Origin: Gonapodya prolifera JEL478
Lineage: Eukaryota > Monoblepharomycota > Monoblepharidomycetes > Monoblepharidales > Gonapodyaceae
NCBI GenBank assembly: GCA_001574975.1
Contig: KQ965751.1
Location: 72,718 to 136,717 of the forward strand
Direction of reading: 5' to 3'
Length of the DNA stretch: 64,000 nucleotides
The translations under genes and the position numbers were made by a program. The notes beneath the pieces were generated by a model, which did no database searches, was not told the DNA's origin, and saw only the letters and a list, made by a program, of their open reading frames with translations. This document shows, piece by piece, positions 1-11,199 of the stretch (positions are counted from its first letter, which is position 1; every line of letters starts with the position of its first letter).

Positions 1-579
1 TGGGCGAGTGTGGATCAGTTGGTAAGCGATTATGAATTTGCCGGGTTTGACAGGTGACGACGAGGGAAAGTGGTTCCGGTGGTTGCTGGGTACCGAAATA
101 AAGATTTACATGCGACGGAGTAACGGTACAAGTTAAATCAGGGTGCCAGGCAGATTGAGATGCACGGAACAATCACGGCGGAAGTGCGGGAGATTCGTGT
201 TTCGGTGGCACAGCTGAGTCCTTGGTTTCGATATCCTAACAAAGCAAACACATCAGCACCTCCCACGTGCTCGATCTGCGACTCTCGGACATTATTTTTC
301 GTGATTCGAGCGACGGAGAGGACAAAGAGTATTGAGCATTAAGGCGACAGACACCGCGACAAGAGTGAGGAGTTGACACGTGAGGGCGCAACCTGTTGAA
401 GGGCGGACAAGAGAAACGAGGTGAGAGCGGAGAGCGGGACGGGAGAGAGGGGAGAGGAAGAGGAAGAGGGCAGGAGACTGACTTCTGATTGGCGTCGGCA
501 GACACTTAGACAGACACACCTCCATTGTGGGGACTAGAAGACACCGCCACTCAACACACCCCACTCTCCACTCACCGCA
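1..579. other. Intergenic DNA upstream of the kinase gene
   Basis: No supportable gene is seen on either strand. Open frames here are short, and the minus-strand ones run on into the antisense of the kinase coding sequence. Positions 395-480 are purine-rich (GAGAG-type). The last 60 bases before the ATG at 580 presumably hold the promoter and 5' leader of the kinase gene. Confidence 0.5.
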
Positions 580-3248
580 ATGACCGAAACACCGTCTATC
601 CACATGCCGCTCGCACAGCGCATCACGGCCTCCGCTTGGGACCTGCTCATGGGCTGGGGAGCAAGAGCGGGCACGCCCTCGACGGCTTCTCAGGTTTCTG
701 TGTCGCCTGCTCCGTCCGCTCAGGAAGGTATCGGCGCAGACGCCATGGAACAAGCACATGCGCTTGCTCAGGGGCAGGGGCAGGGGAGGGAAGAAGGGAA
801 GGGCAAGACTGGGAAGAAGTCAGGAAAGGCGACGCCCGTACCAGCGTCACCCCCACGCTCGCCACGTGCAAGCGAGAGTGGCGAGAGCGACACACCGGCG
901 GCGGGGGGTGAAGCGAGCGTGAACGTGCGCGTGAGCTTGGACAAGAAGGGAAGAAAGAGTCTAGATAACGGCGGGAAGCGAAACCTGGCCGGCGTGGTGT
1001 TCAGGCGACAAGCGACCGAGGATCCAACCGAAACTGCAGGCGACGCGGGAAAGGCCGAGCGAGTGAAGATAAAGACGGACGATGCACAGACGGGCGTGAA
1101 GGTGAACGTGAACGGGGCCGGGGCTGGGGACGGGTCGACATCACTCAACGTCACACCACCACCACGCATCCAGCACCGGCATTCGCCTCCCAGTCCGCCC
1201 ATCACTCCCTCGCCACCCACACACTTCTCCTCAGCGCTGCTTGCGCAGTTGGGAACGTCGTCATCGCTTGTCGATTCGCAGTCCTCGACGGGTACTGATT
1301 CGTCAGACAGAACCGCGGGGTCGCACGAGCAAGAGCAGAAGGAGGCCAAAGTGGACAACAAGGCTGTCCCGCTTACAAAACCCGGCGGCCTGCACAAAAT
1401 ATCCTCGGATGCGACCCTGGTCTCAGTATCCTCCGACGTCCCGCAGTCCCCGACATCCCCCGACTTCCTCCCACTCTCGACGTCGCCGTCCAAGTCGACA
1501 TCCGCCTCATCCTCAACAACATCCCTCGCCCTCGCCCTCGCATCGCCCACACCATCCCGCCCGTCGCTTCCCATCTCCGCCGCCATCCCCGCTCTCCGGC
1601 CGGCACCATCATCCCAGCCCTCGTTCCACCTCTCCTCCACACCCCTCCCGCCCGCGCCTCCATCCAGCGCGCCTCCACACCCCCCACCACCCACACCTTC
1701 CCCTGCATCCCTCACCCCCACCACCTCAACCCCACCCCCAACCCGCCCCTCCACAACCCCCCCAACCCCGCCCGGGTTCCCAACGCACGCCCTCCCCCCT
1801 GCCTTTTTGGCAGCCTACACGGTCGAGTCTGTACTGGGGTCGGGCGGGTTTGGGTACGTGCTGGGGTGTACGAGGATCAAGGATGGGAAGAAGGGAGCGG
1901 CCAAGGTTGTGGAGAGGAGGGGAATTAAGAGGCAGCAGTGGGTGAATGTGGGGAGTGGGGAGTGGGTGCCCGTGGAGGTTTGGTGCTTGCAGGTGCGTTT
2001 GTGGGTGGGGCTTTCTGGGGGGCCAGGCGTCGAGGACTGCGGGGGTTGGTGGGAGAAAGACCGGCCCGAGACTAGAGGTGGACTCCAGGAGACGATGGAT
2101 CTCAGGAGTCGAGTCCACCCGAGTTCGTTTGGCGTAGGGGGTTTTCAATCCAATTCCTGACGCTTCGTATTCGTTCATCGCAGAACCTCGCGCACCAGGG
2201 GATCATCCCGCTCCTGGACTACTTCCCCGACCATAAGACGCTGGTTATCGTCATGGTACGTGTCTCGATTCCTTGGTTCGCCACCCCGTGTCCCTTCCTG
2301 ATTTCTTACCCTCGTCGCCCAACTCAATTACAGGCCCACCATGGCCGCGTCCACCCGCCATCCCCGCTCTCTCCACCACCCCTTCCCGCCTCCCCTGCCG
2401 CCCCCGCTCCCACCTCCCCCCAATTCACCACCGAATCCCCGTGCGACCTATTCGAAGCCATCGAGCTGTACGGCCCCTTCGGCGAGAACGAAGCCCAGGT
2501 CGTATTCTACCAGCTCGTGGAGGCCGTGGCGTTCCTGTGGGAACGCGGGTGGTTGCATCGTGATGTGAAGGATGAGAATGTGGTTGTGGATGTGGAGACG
2601 CTGGAGGTGCGGTTGGTGAGTTGCGTGTTTGTTGTGGGGGGTGCGCTTTTGTGTGCGGGCGCTAATGAAACCCACCGTCGCAACGAAAGATCGATTTTGG
2701 GTCAGCGAACCAACTCCCCACTGCACACGGCCGCGCGATCTTCGACAAGTTCTTTGGTACGATGACCTACGCGTCGCCGGACGTGCTCCGGGGCGGAGCA
2801 TACGATGGGGAGAAGCAGGAGGTGTGGAGCTTGGGGATCGTGTTGTGTGAGTTTGCGTTTGGGGAGGACGATTTGAGATTCGTGCTCACACAATTTCTCT
2901 GCCCCTCGCCACCACCTCACCATAGACTGCCTCCTCTTCGGCGAAGCCCCATTCTCAACTCCGCAGCAAGTCCTCGGTTCACCTCTTCGGTTCACTATCT
3001 CCTCGGCCGTACTCGCCGCCGTCCGCGCCGCACACCCTTCCTCGCTATCTCTGCGCCCTACATCCCCCCTTCTGCACGACCCTCCTCCCCGTGTGAGCGA
3101 AAGTGTGTGCGACGTGCTGAGAGGGATGCTGGAGCGGAGTGAGAATAGCAGGTGGAGCTTGGAGGAGCTCAGGCGATGCGAGTGGGTTCAGGAGGGCGGA
3201 AAGAGGTGGAGGGAGATGAGGAGGGCAAGGGGTGAGATTGATGCGTGA
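580..3248 (+). CDS. Ser/Thr protein kinase, PASK/PIM-like catalytic domain with long disordered N-terminus
   Basis: Five exons fit with consistent phases: 580-1992, 2184-2255, 2334-2615, 2690-2846 and 2926-3248, giving about 748 residues. The first ~400 residues are low-complexity (Ser/Pro/Thr rich) with no visible PAS domain. The kinase domain follows: glycine loop GSGGFGYV (about 420), an AAK lysine motif, HRDVKDEN catalytic loop (about 569), IDFGSAN (about 590), GTMTYASPDVLRGG activation segment and WSLGIVLYCLLFGEAPF. The HRDvKDEN plus IDFGSA plus YxSPdVL combination is typical of PAS kinase (Psk1/2) and PIM kinases, which phosphorylate Ser/Thr of metabolic and translational targets. Exon 3 starts with a Pro/Ala-rich stretch of about 35 residues inserted in the hinge region, which is unusual; part of it could instead be intron. 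A fragment of this gene recurs at 7131-7340. The exact subfamily is uncertain. Confidence 0.85.
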
Positions 3249-3784
3249 GGTTGGACGGAGGGAGCGGAGAGGTTAAGCGCGCGACGGATACAAACTACGG
3301 AAAGACCAAGGGGGGTCGTACGACGGACTCGAACACTTTTGAAGTTTCATGGTGGACGAGGCGGACTCTGGTCACAGTCTCTGGCTAGTCGCCGGCCTCA
3401 CCCACACTATTACTACTGGTCGGTCGATCCGCCCGCGCCACACCACCGTACGCACACTCAAGGAAAACTGCTCGAAAAAACATAAACCTCAAAAAAATGG
3501 AAGCATACTGGATACGGCCTACCGGATACCGGATATTACTTTTACCACTGCCACCCTTAAATGGACATTCACACTGGAACCGTTCTGTTACATCTCATCG
3601 CCCTTGCCATCCCCCCATTCCGTGGAACCCTAGTATTGTTGCTTGCTGTTTGTTTGTTTTGCCCCTGTCGATCGTCTTAGTGGTGGGACTTTGCGATGCT
3701 TGTTGATTTGCTTTTGAGATAATTTCCACTTACCCCCGTTAAAAAACGAAGTGTAGAGAAGATTGTAAAGCGTTACATGTTAAC
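3249..3784. other. Intergenic DNA between kinase and P450 relic
   Basis: No gene can be supported here. The open frames (for example 3349-3633) have no recognisable similarity and no consistent exon structure. The region presumably holds the kinase 3' UTR and the boundary of the truncated P450 copy. Confidence 0.4.
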
Positions 3785-4724
3785 ATTGATGATGGAATTT
3801 ATCTGCCACAATCAAAGGTGAGACACCTGCGAATACCATGGCGTTGGCCATGTCCTTTCTCGTCAAGTATCCGGACACACTAGCAAGCTCAGTAAGGAGT
3901 TGGAAGATGCGTTCCCTGGGTCGCCGTCGCAACCAGTGACTCTGGAAACCCTGAAGCATCTTCCGTAACTTAACGCTGGCCTCCACGAGACGCTCAGGCT
4001 CAATCCAATCGCACCGAAGATTTGGCGCGAGTTTTAAAAGGACACGGAGCTAGCGTGAGGGATGACAATGGGAACCCAAGAAGTACATCATCCCTGCTTG
4101 AACCATGACGTACATCCCGATTGCTGCCGTGCACAATAGTCCAAGAGGTGAGCAAAGCCCGGGATCTTTTCACTTCGGCACGCTTTTGCTTTAACCTTCA
4201 ATGCTTTGGGCATCCTCCAATGTCTCTAGTATGGCTCCGCGCGAACGAGTTCTTCCTTGAGCGCTGGCTCAGCGAGACTCGACGAGGAAGAGGTCCAGCT
4301 TGGTGACGAAAATGACACCCACACAAAGCCTTCCAATGGACCTCATGGATCGAAAGAAGGACATTGGGGAAAACGAGTTCTGTGTAACAAGCAAGCGTTC
4401 ATGCCCTTCTCGCTCGGCTCGAGGTGAGTTGAATGCTAAGACGTATCATTTTCGACTCCCCCGCACATCAAACTGTCTTCTTCTCTATCTAGGGAATGTG
4501 TGGGCCGAAATTTTGCATGGAGCGGTGAGCATATTCTGTCTTGTTTGCTTGTCTTTGCGTCTTTTGATAAGACTTCTTACCCACCTCCAGAAATGAAGGT
4601 TATCATGGGTCACATTATTCGCCGCTTTGACATCCTCCAGGATTTGACAATCGGTTGGTGTGCCGGAGGCGGACTTCATTACATACTAAATTTTGCGGCC
4701 GGATGGGCTACCGATCAAGCTTAG
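3785..4724 (+). pseudogene. Cytochrome P450 relic, copy 1 (5'-truncated)
   Basis: The sequence aligns by eye with the C-terminal half of the intact P450 at 7867-10119, starting at the I-helix (GETPANTMALAMSFLV). It then continues through LETLKHLP, a stop codon where Tyr is expected, LHETLRL (the ExxR helix), WREF followed by TAA, and ELA(S)V followed by out-of-frame sequence. Later it carries VWLRANEFFLERW (PERW region changed to LERW), VLCNKQAFMPFSLGSRECVGRNFAW (heme loop, cysteine retained) and MGHIIRRFDIL. Several frameshifts and in-frame stops are visible and the N-terminal half is absent, so this cannot encode a working enzyme. It is the most decayed member of a three-copy tandem array, and the intron positions still match those of the intact copy. 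Confidence 0.85.
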
Positions 4725-4939
4725 ACCAAGAGTCTAAATATCTTCGCATTGGGTTTAAGATGAGAGGGCACTGCATTGGTTTGTAGAAGTATTTAGATTA
4801 TTTGCGCGATTGATGTCATTCTTCGGTTCCACTTCTCCTTCGATCTGCACGCAAACTTGTTGTGTATTACTGATCAGGCAATTGGCGAGCGATGTCGCTT
4901 TGTTGACTACCTGGCTCCAGGATTCCCGATGTGGGAGGA

Positions 4940-6979
4940 ATCCATGGCTGTGACATGAGCTTTGCTATTCCCTACTGCAACGTCTACAAGCAAGTGACAG
5001 GAAAGCTGTGAGAAAGGATCATGTCCGCGCACGAACAGCACGGGTCTATTGTGAGGTATGTTTGTGGCCCGAAATCCTGTCCTTCGGGGGGTTGCGTGCG
5101 TGCGTATACTGACAAACTTGTCTTCGTGCTCCAGAGTTGCTCCCGATAAAATCAGCATCGCCGACCCGGATACTCTACAAGAGGTGAGCTGAGATTTTTC
5201 CGCCGTCGAGAAAGCATAGATACTAACCTTCGTGACACATATTCATTCTCAGCTTTTGAAGCTCGTCGATATTCCCAAGAACAAGGCGACATACAACAAC
5301 ATACAGAACGTAAAAGTGGGTGACATTTCATTCGGCGCTCACGGATTATTCGCTAACAAAACGCAACATCAGAATCGTCCAAATATCGCTTTTACGACCG
5401 ACCGCACAGACCACCGAAGGCAACGACGTGTTTTCGCACCCGCGTTCTCTGTCAAGTACCTCATGAACCTTGAGCCGCACCTTCTGGAAGCGTACAGCGC
5501 TCTGGAGAGGAAGATTCTCTCGGCGTCAAGTGACAGCGACGGTTACATGACCGTGGACATGTTCAAGGGGATTCATGCGAGTCCCACGGTTACACGAGAA
5601 GATTTCTGCACCAACGCTAAAGCATGCGCAACGAATTCCTCACGCACCCAAAGCACGTCGCGGGAGATGTCATTGCGATCACCGTGAGTACCTTTCTTTT
5701 CAAGGTGGCGCCAATCACAGCCAAGCTCACGGCGCTTCTTCCTCAGGCTTTCGGAGAAATCGTCCATCTCGTCGAAAACGGCACACACCCCTACATCACC
5801 TCGGTCGCGCAACTTGTCAAAGCCATGGCGATCCGGATGGCCGTCCCCTCGTTCGCGCGGGACGTTTACAACACGCTCGTGTACGACAAGATCAACCGGT
5901 TCCAATCCGAGTACGCCAAGGGCTGCATCAACAAGCGACGAGAGGCGAATGCGGGCGGGGACGGCCGTAACGATATTCTGCAGTGGATCGTGAATCAGGG
6001 CGATAAGGGGTCTTTGATGAGGTCGATATGGCGAATATGGTTCGCACGATGTTGGGCGCGGGATCGGAGACTACGGCCAATTTTACGGTGTGGGCCATGT
6101 CTTTACTCGTTAGCAACCCGGCCACGTTGGAGAAGCTCAGGAAGGAGCTGGACGAAAGCATTCCCAGGCTCGCCTCGACAAACACTTTTACTCGAAACAC
6201 TAAAGCACCTTCCGTACCTAAACGCCGTCCTCCACGAGACATTGAGGGTCAAGCCAATCTTGGCACAGGTGTGGAGGGAGTTCGAAAAGGATACGGAACT
6301 GAGCGTGAGGGACGACGAAGGGAACCCAAAGAAGTACATCATCCCGGCCGGAACCATGACCTACATCCCGATCGCTGCCGTACACAACAGTCCTAAAAGG
6401 TGAGTCGATTCTAGAGAGTTTTCAACCGAACGCTTTCGTTGACTTTATGGCTCCCCCAATGTCCACAGTCTGGCTCCGCGCGACCGAGTTCTACCCTGAA
6501 CGCTGGCTCGACGAGAGCAACAAAGTGGGCGAGGAAGAGACTGACGACAACAGCGCCGACGGGAAATCGTCCAACGGAACTCATGGATCCAAGGGCGGAC
6601 ATTGGAGGAAACCGGTCCTTTGCAATAAGCAGGCGTTCTTGCCCTTCTCCCTCGCCTCACGGTGAGTTTTGCCGCGTCGCACTTTCACATTCGTCACCCA
6701 CTAAACAACCCTCCCGGTCACTATTTAGGGACTGTGTTGGCCGAAACTTCGCATGGAACGGTGAGCTCATTCTGTCACATTCCCTCGGCTTTTTCATCTG
6801 CTGACGTGAATCTTCTTACCCACCCTCCAGAAATGCGCATCATCATGGGCCACCTTGTTCGTCGCTTCGACATCCTTGCAGCGTACGACGCGTCAGTAGA
6901 GGTCCCCGGGGCGGACTTCTTCACTTATCAGATTAAGCGGCGAGATGGGCTGCCGATCAAGTTTCGACCCAGAGTTTAG
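4940..6979 (+). pseudogene. Cytochrome P450, copy 2 (nearly full length, damaged)
   Basis: Most of a P450 is present: AIPYCNVYKQVTGKL, then TGA, then ERIMSAHEQHGSIV; VAPDKISIADPDTLQE; LLKLVDIPKNKATYNNIQNV; RRQRRVFAPAFSVKYLM; FGEIVHLVENG; VDMANMVRTMLGAGSETTAN (I-helix AGSET); LNAVLHETLRVKP (ExxR); FYPERW; FSLASRDCVGRNFAW (heme cysteine) and the end FRPRV. Against copy 3 it shows an in-frame TGA near 5009, loss of the N-terminal membrane anchor, a one-base deletion near 6010 and a compensating one-base insertion near 6165, which together put the I-helix out of frame for about 50 codons. The heme-loop glycine (FxxGxR) is replaced by Ala-Ser. A pseudogene is the best reading. Sequencing error could explain the paired indels but not the TGA or the missing start. 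Confidence 0.75.
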
Positions 6980-7130
6980 ATTCTAAATTTCAATTGTTGC
7001 ATAGAGTTGAAGATGTAGAAGGTGTTGCATTGGTTTGTAGAGTATCAAATAAGATTGTCTTAGCAAAATGTAAAAGATGTTCGGTCCACTCCGTCGTTCC
7101 CGGTCTTTCTCCATTTTCTCACCCACCTCA

Positions 7131-7340
7131 GCGACAGGCCCACCATGCGCACCTTGCATCTGCTTCACCCATCTCGGTTCCTACCAAGCCACCCCCACGC
7201 CGCGCATTTTTCCGAGGGAATTCCACTGCAACCTGTTCAAAGCCGTCGAGCCGCACTGCCCCTTCGGCGAGTTCGAGGCACAGACCACGTCACACCAGCT
7301 GGAGGAGGTCGTTATGTGAGTATGTGGAAGAAGGGTTGAA
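7131..7340 (+). pseudogene. Kinase gene fragment (duplicate of exon 3 of the 580-3248 gene)
   Basis: Starting at CAGGCCCACCATG this stretch parallels the acceptor and exon 3 of the upstream kinase gene (2331-2560). One frame reads CNLFKAVEPHCPFGEFEAQ, against CDLFEAIELYGPFGENEAQ in the kinase, followed by QLEEVV against QLVEAV, and then MWKKG against LWERG after a frame change. The Pro-rich insert is shorter here. No glycine loop, HRD or DFG sequence is nearby, so only about 200 bp of the gene was copied or retained. It sits between P450 copies 2 and 3, which suggests that the unit duplicated in this cluster once spanned both kinase and P450 sequence. Confidence 0.75.
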
Positions 7341-7534
7341 ATGGATTCGTCGAAATCGGGACTTTTGTTAGTCCGCTTGAGACTATTTATCTAGTGCGTT
7401 GACTTCCCCTGAACTTTGATAACTTAGCGTCTTCGGACGTGGGAGTAGTCACCACAATGGAGTGCAACCAAACCGAGGAGCTTTTCAGGATCCCTCCCAA
7501 AAGGTTCCGGGAGGCCGCATGAGAGCCCGTCAGT

Positions 7535-7560
7535 GGATTTTTGGGATTTTTGGGATTTTT
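7535..7560 (+). repeat. Short tandem repeat, GGGATTTTT x3
   Basis: Three consecutive copies of a 9-base unit, G(G)GATTTTT, lie in the intergenic DNA upstream of the intact P450. The array is short and no function can be assigned. Confidence 0.8.
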
Positions 7561-7866
7561 GTACATATGTATCAAAGGTATCGGCATTATGCGCAGAGTG
7601 GAAACTGTGGCAGCCGCGTGCTTTGTTGTTATGGAGAACTTTGAGTGTTGGGGAGAGCTTTGAGTTTGTCAGGGACTCTTCAGGTTCAGCGCATAAACCA
7701 GAACTGCCGCGCATTTTGCTCCACCGTGGCAAACCTGAGAGAGTGGGACCCCACGTGGCTCCATTTTCCATCCACTGTTTTTTCCATCCCCGAGACAAGG
7801 GTGACCACGCGTGGAAGCATCTTCCCATCAGCACGGCGGCCGCGCGGAAACATCGATTTACCAGCA

Positions 7867-10119
7867 ATGGACGAAACTCTCGAGAAACTACGGAACATCA
7901 ACCAACTCCGGCGGGCACTCACCCACCTCGTCACGCCGGCGTCGATTGTGGCAGCTGTCGCGATACTGTTCGGGACGTGGTACTTCATGTACCTGTTTGA
8001 TACGTTCGTCACGAGCAATCTCAAAGCACTCCCTGGGTCCGCCTTGGAGCTTGCGATCCCCTACTACAACGTCTTCAAGCAAATAACAGGAAAGATGAGA
8101 GAAAGGATCATTTCCGCGCACGAAAAGAAAGGGTCTATTGTGAGGAATGTCCGTAGGCGGGAAACTTCGGGTCGTGACGAGCGCCATGAACGATGTACAC
8201 CGGTACCATGTGACAAACCTGTCTTCATCCTCCAGAATAGCTCCGGATAAAATCAGCATCGCGGACCTAGATACTCTCCAACACGTGAGTTGTCTTTCTT
8301 GCACCATTGGGGGACTCGAAGAAGTCCTGAAATGTAGTGCTCTTTCAACACTCTTTCTCAGCTTTTGAAGCTCACCGACATTCCCAAGCACAAGGCGACA
8401 TACAGCCGCATCCAGCCAATAGAAGTGGGTGATCCATGATACCAAGCCAAGAGTGGTTTGCTGACAAACACAAACATCAGGGTCGACCAGCCATTGCGCA
8501 AAGTTTGGATCCCGAAGACCATAGAAGACTTCGTCGTGTCATCGCACCTGCGTTCTCCATCAAGTACCTCATGGGACTAGAGCCACTGCTTTTGCAAGTG
8601 TGCAGGTCTCTGGAAAGGAAGATTCTTTCCATGCCAAGGGACAGCGATGGGTATATCACCCTGGACTTGTTCAAGGCCATGCACGTGAGTTCTTCTCTTT
8701 TTACTCGCGGTCTTTCTGGGCCAGCGATAAATAATGTGCAATATTCCCGACGACGGAATATGTGCGTAATGAAGCACGTTGCCGCCGATATGATCGGGAT
8801 CACTGTGAGTATCACGCGCTAGAAGCGGACTCCACAGTACCTCAGAACGAATGATTCTTCGTTAGACCTTTGGAGGCACCTTTTGTCTAGTTGAGAACGG
8901 CCAACACCCCTTACCGACGTCTGTCGCGCAAATAATCAAAGCGACCGCCATTCGGATCGCGATCCCCCCGTTCGCGCGGGACGTGTACAACAAGCTCGTG
9001 TACGACCAAATCAATGATTTTCAGTACAACTTCATCAAGGACAGCATCCACAAACGACAAGCCGCCAACGCCAACGCCAATGACGGTGTATATACGGACA
9101 TTCTGCAGTGGATTGTAGACCACGGCGACAAGGGCGTCTTCGATGAAGTCGATATGGTCAACATGGCCCGTACGATGCTGACCGCGGGAGGCGAGACCAG
9201 TGCCAATACCATGGCCTGGGCGACAAGTTTACTAGTCAGCAACCCCTCCACGCTGGAACGGTTGAGGACGGAGCTAGATGATGCGTTCCCCGGCTCGCCC
9301 AATCAAGCGTTACCTCTCGAAACGCTTAAGCGTCTTCCTTACCTCGACGCTGTCCTCCACGAGACGCTCAGGCTGAAGCCAATCGTTTCCAAAGTGTACA
9401 GGGAGTTTGAAAAGGACACAGAACTGAGTGTGCGGGATGACGACGGAAACCCCAAGACCTACACCATCCCCGCTGGAACAATGACGTACATCCCGATTGC
9501 TGCCGTGCAAACCAGTTCCAAAGGTGAGCAAGAACAGTGCTTCGTCATCTTCGCATTGGCGATTCTGTGGCAAACCACTTGTGATCCCTCAGTCTGGCTC
9601 CGCGCAAACGATTTTTACCCTGAGCGCTGGCTGAATGATACCAACACAGTCACGGAGGAAGAGGTATCGCAGTTCGGCATCGATGGCAATGCTCACACGA
9701 AGTCTTCCAGCGGAATAAATAAATCCAAGGGGGGACACTGGGGAAAACCAGTTCTTTGCAACAAGCAAGCATTCATGCCATTTTCGCTCGGCGCAAGGTG
9801 AGTTGCTGCCGCATCTGAATTCCTTTCCAGTCACCATTGAGCAAACCTTACCTCTCCCTATCCAGGGACTGTGTGGGCCGAAACTTCGCATGGAACGGTG
9901 AGTTCACGAGCCCTGTCTTTGTTTTTTGCATCCCGCGTTGACTTCCATATTCCTCCCAACGCACTTTCAGAAATGAGGATTATCCTGGGACATATTATTC
10001 GCCGTTTCGACATCCTTCCTGCCTACGACACTTCAGTTGAAGTTCCAGGGGTGGATTTCATCGCGTACCAAATTTCGAGACCGGATGGGCTGCCGATCAA
10101 GTTAAAGCCGCGAGTCTAA
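7867..10119 (+). CDS. Cytochrome P450 monooxygenase, copy 3 (apparently intact)
   Basis: The ATG at 7867 starts a protein with an N-terminal membrane anchor (VAAVAILFGTWYFMYLF), as in microsomal class II P450s. Exons then carry RIAPDKISIADLDTLQH, LLKLTDIPKHKATYSRI, RRLRRVIAPAFSIKYLMG (C-helix region), AADMIGIT, the I-helix AGGETSANTMAWATS, LDAVLHETLRLKP (ExxR), FYPERW, and the heme loop FSLGARDCVGRNFAW with the thiolate cysteine, ending LKPRV and TAA. Introns are 50-80 nt. The enzyme would use NADPH-P450 reductase at the ER to hydroxylate an unknown small molecule. The segment 8685-8820 (between KAMH and MKHVAADMIGIT) is hard to resolve: it is open in frame but also begins GTGAGT, so one exon boundary is unsure. 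It is the only one of the three tandem copies with an N-terminus and all motifs. Confidence 0.85.
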
Positions 10120-10326
10120 ATTCCTTTGCGTTAAGTTGAAGCTGTGATATGTTTTTGTATTTGGCTTCCAGAATATCAGTCTCTGTGCACTCAAAATTTT
10201 ATCTTCGAAGAGACCGCATTTTTCGAACCAAAACGATATGCATATGCGGATCTTGTCAGCCCAATCTTCCCTTCAAGCTTCCTACGTTGACTTCTGCTCT
10301 AAGTACCGTCGATCCCCTTATCACAA

Positions 10327-11162
10327 TCAAGTCGCCCTCCCCGACCCAAGATTCCCGTTCCGACGTCTATCCCTCGCTAAAATTCCATCCACGTCGACAC
10401 CGCGTTCCTTCATCTGCTTGAGAATGTCCTTGTGACCAAATCGAGCAGCTTGGATGTCAGCTTTTGCACCTTGAGCGGTCACGTCAGCTCCGTGGTCCAT
10501 CGAAGCGTGGACGATAATGAGGTATCCGTTCGCCGAAGATGATATCACTGCAGAATCATCGTCGTAATGGACATCAGCTCCGTGACCAAGAAGGTATTTT
10601 ATGATGGGTTCGTCCCCACGTTCCACGGCGATGTTCAAAGCATGATCAAACTCTGTCGGAGACGGATTTACCGGGTAATGCTTAAGCAAAAGCTCAACCA
10701 TTAAAACGTTGCCACTGTAACACGCCGTGTACAACCTGTCCAAGAAATGATGATCATCCAACAGCTGCACAGGCCAATCAACTAAGAAGAGGAACATTTC
10801 CATTTGCGAACCGTATAAAGCACCGAGGATTGCGGTGATGGTATCCTCACCGCTCTCCAAGAGGAGATGAACAACGTCCTTGTACCCGTTAGAAGAGCGG
10901 TACCGAACAGCTTCGTCAGAACCAAAGTGTATATTCGCACCCTTTTCAAGCAAAAAGCACACCGCCTCAAGATTGCCGGCGCTTGCCGCCTCAGTCAGAG
11001 CCCGATTACAAGATCTCCCACCACTCGTGACGTTCACGTCTGCAACAAGACGGATATGTTGAAGGACAGCAACGTTGCCAATCGAGGATTCAGCGCAGAG
11101 AGCATGTGCAGGAGACGAGTAATACTTCAGAGCTCGAGCAGCAATGTCAGCTAGGTAATTGA
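10327..11162 (-). CDS. Ankyrin-repeat protein
   Basis: The minus-strand frame reads ankyrin repeats in order: ALTEAASAGNLEAVCFLLEKGANI, YKDVVHLLLESG, LYTACYSGNVLMVELLLKHYP, ALNIAVERGDEPIIKYLLGHGADV and a final decayed unit ending near 10440. The frame stays open upstream of the Met at 11037 through AARALKYYSSPAHALCAESS, so the true N-terminus is further upstream, perhaps near 11160 or in another exon. An N-terminal F-box-like start (LLFDFNYLADIAARAL) is possible but too short to claim. Ankyrin repeats mediate protein binding; no catalytic domain is seen. The TRP-like channel lies immediately upstream on the same strand. Confidence 0.7.
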
Positions 11163-11199
11163 AATCGAATAGAAGTGTTTGTTGAGAGCTCGTCTTCGG

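Noticed and set aside
292-1754. Long minus-strand open frames opposite the kinase N-terminus
   Set aside because: They are shadows of the low-complexity Ser/Pro/Ala-rich coding strand and encode Gly/Arg/Val-rich nonsense with no domain.
1993-2183. Kinase intron 1 (191 nt) with an inverted repeat GGTGGACTC (2077-2085) / GAGTCCACC (2111-2119) as a possible fifth introner-like element
   Set aside because: It lacks the CGAGGCC and CGGAGCGAA module ends; only a short GAGTCC-like similarity and a hairpin are present, which can occur by chance.
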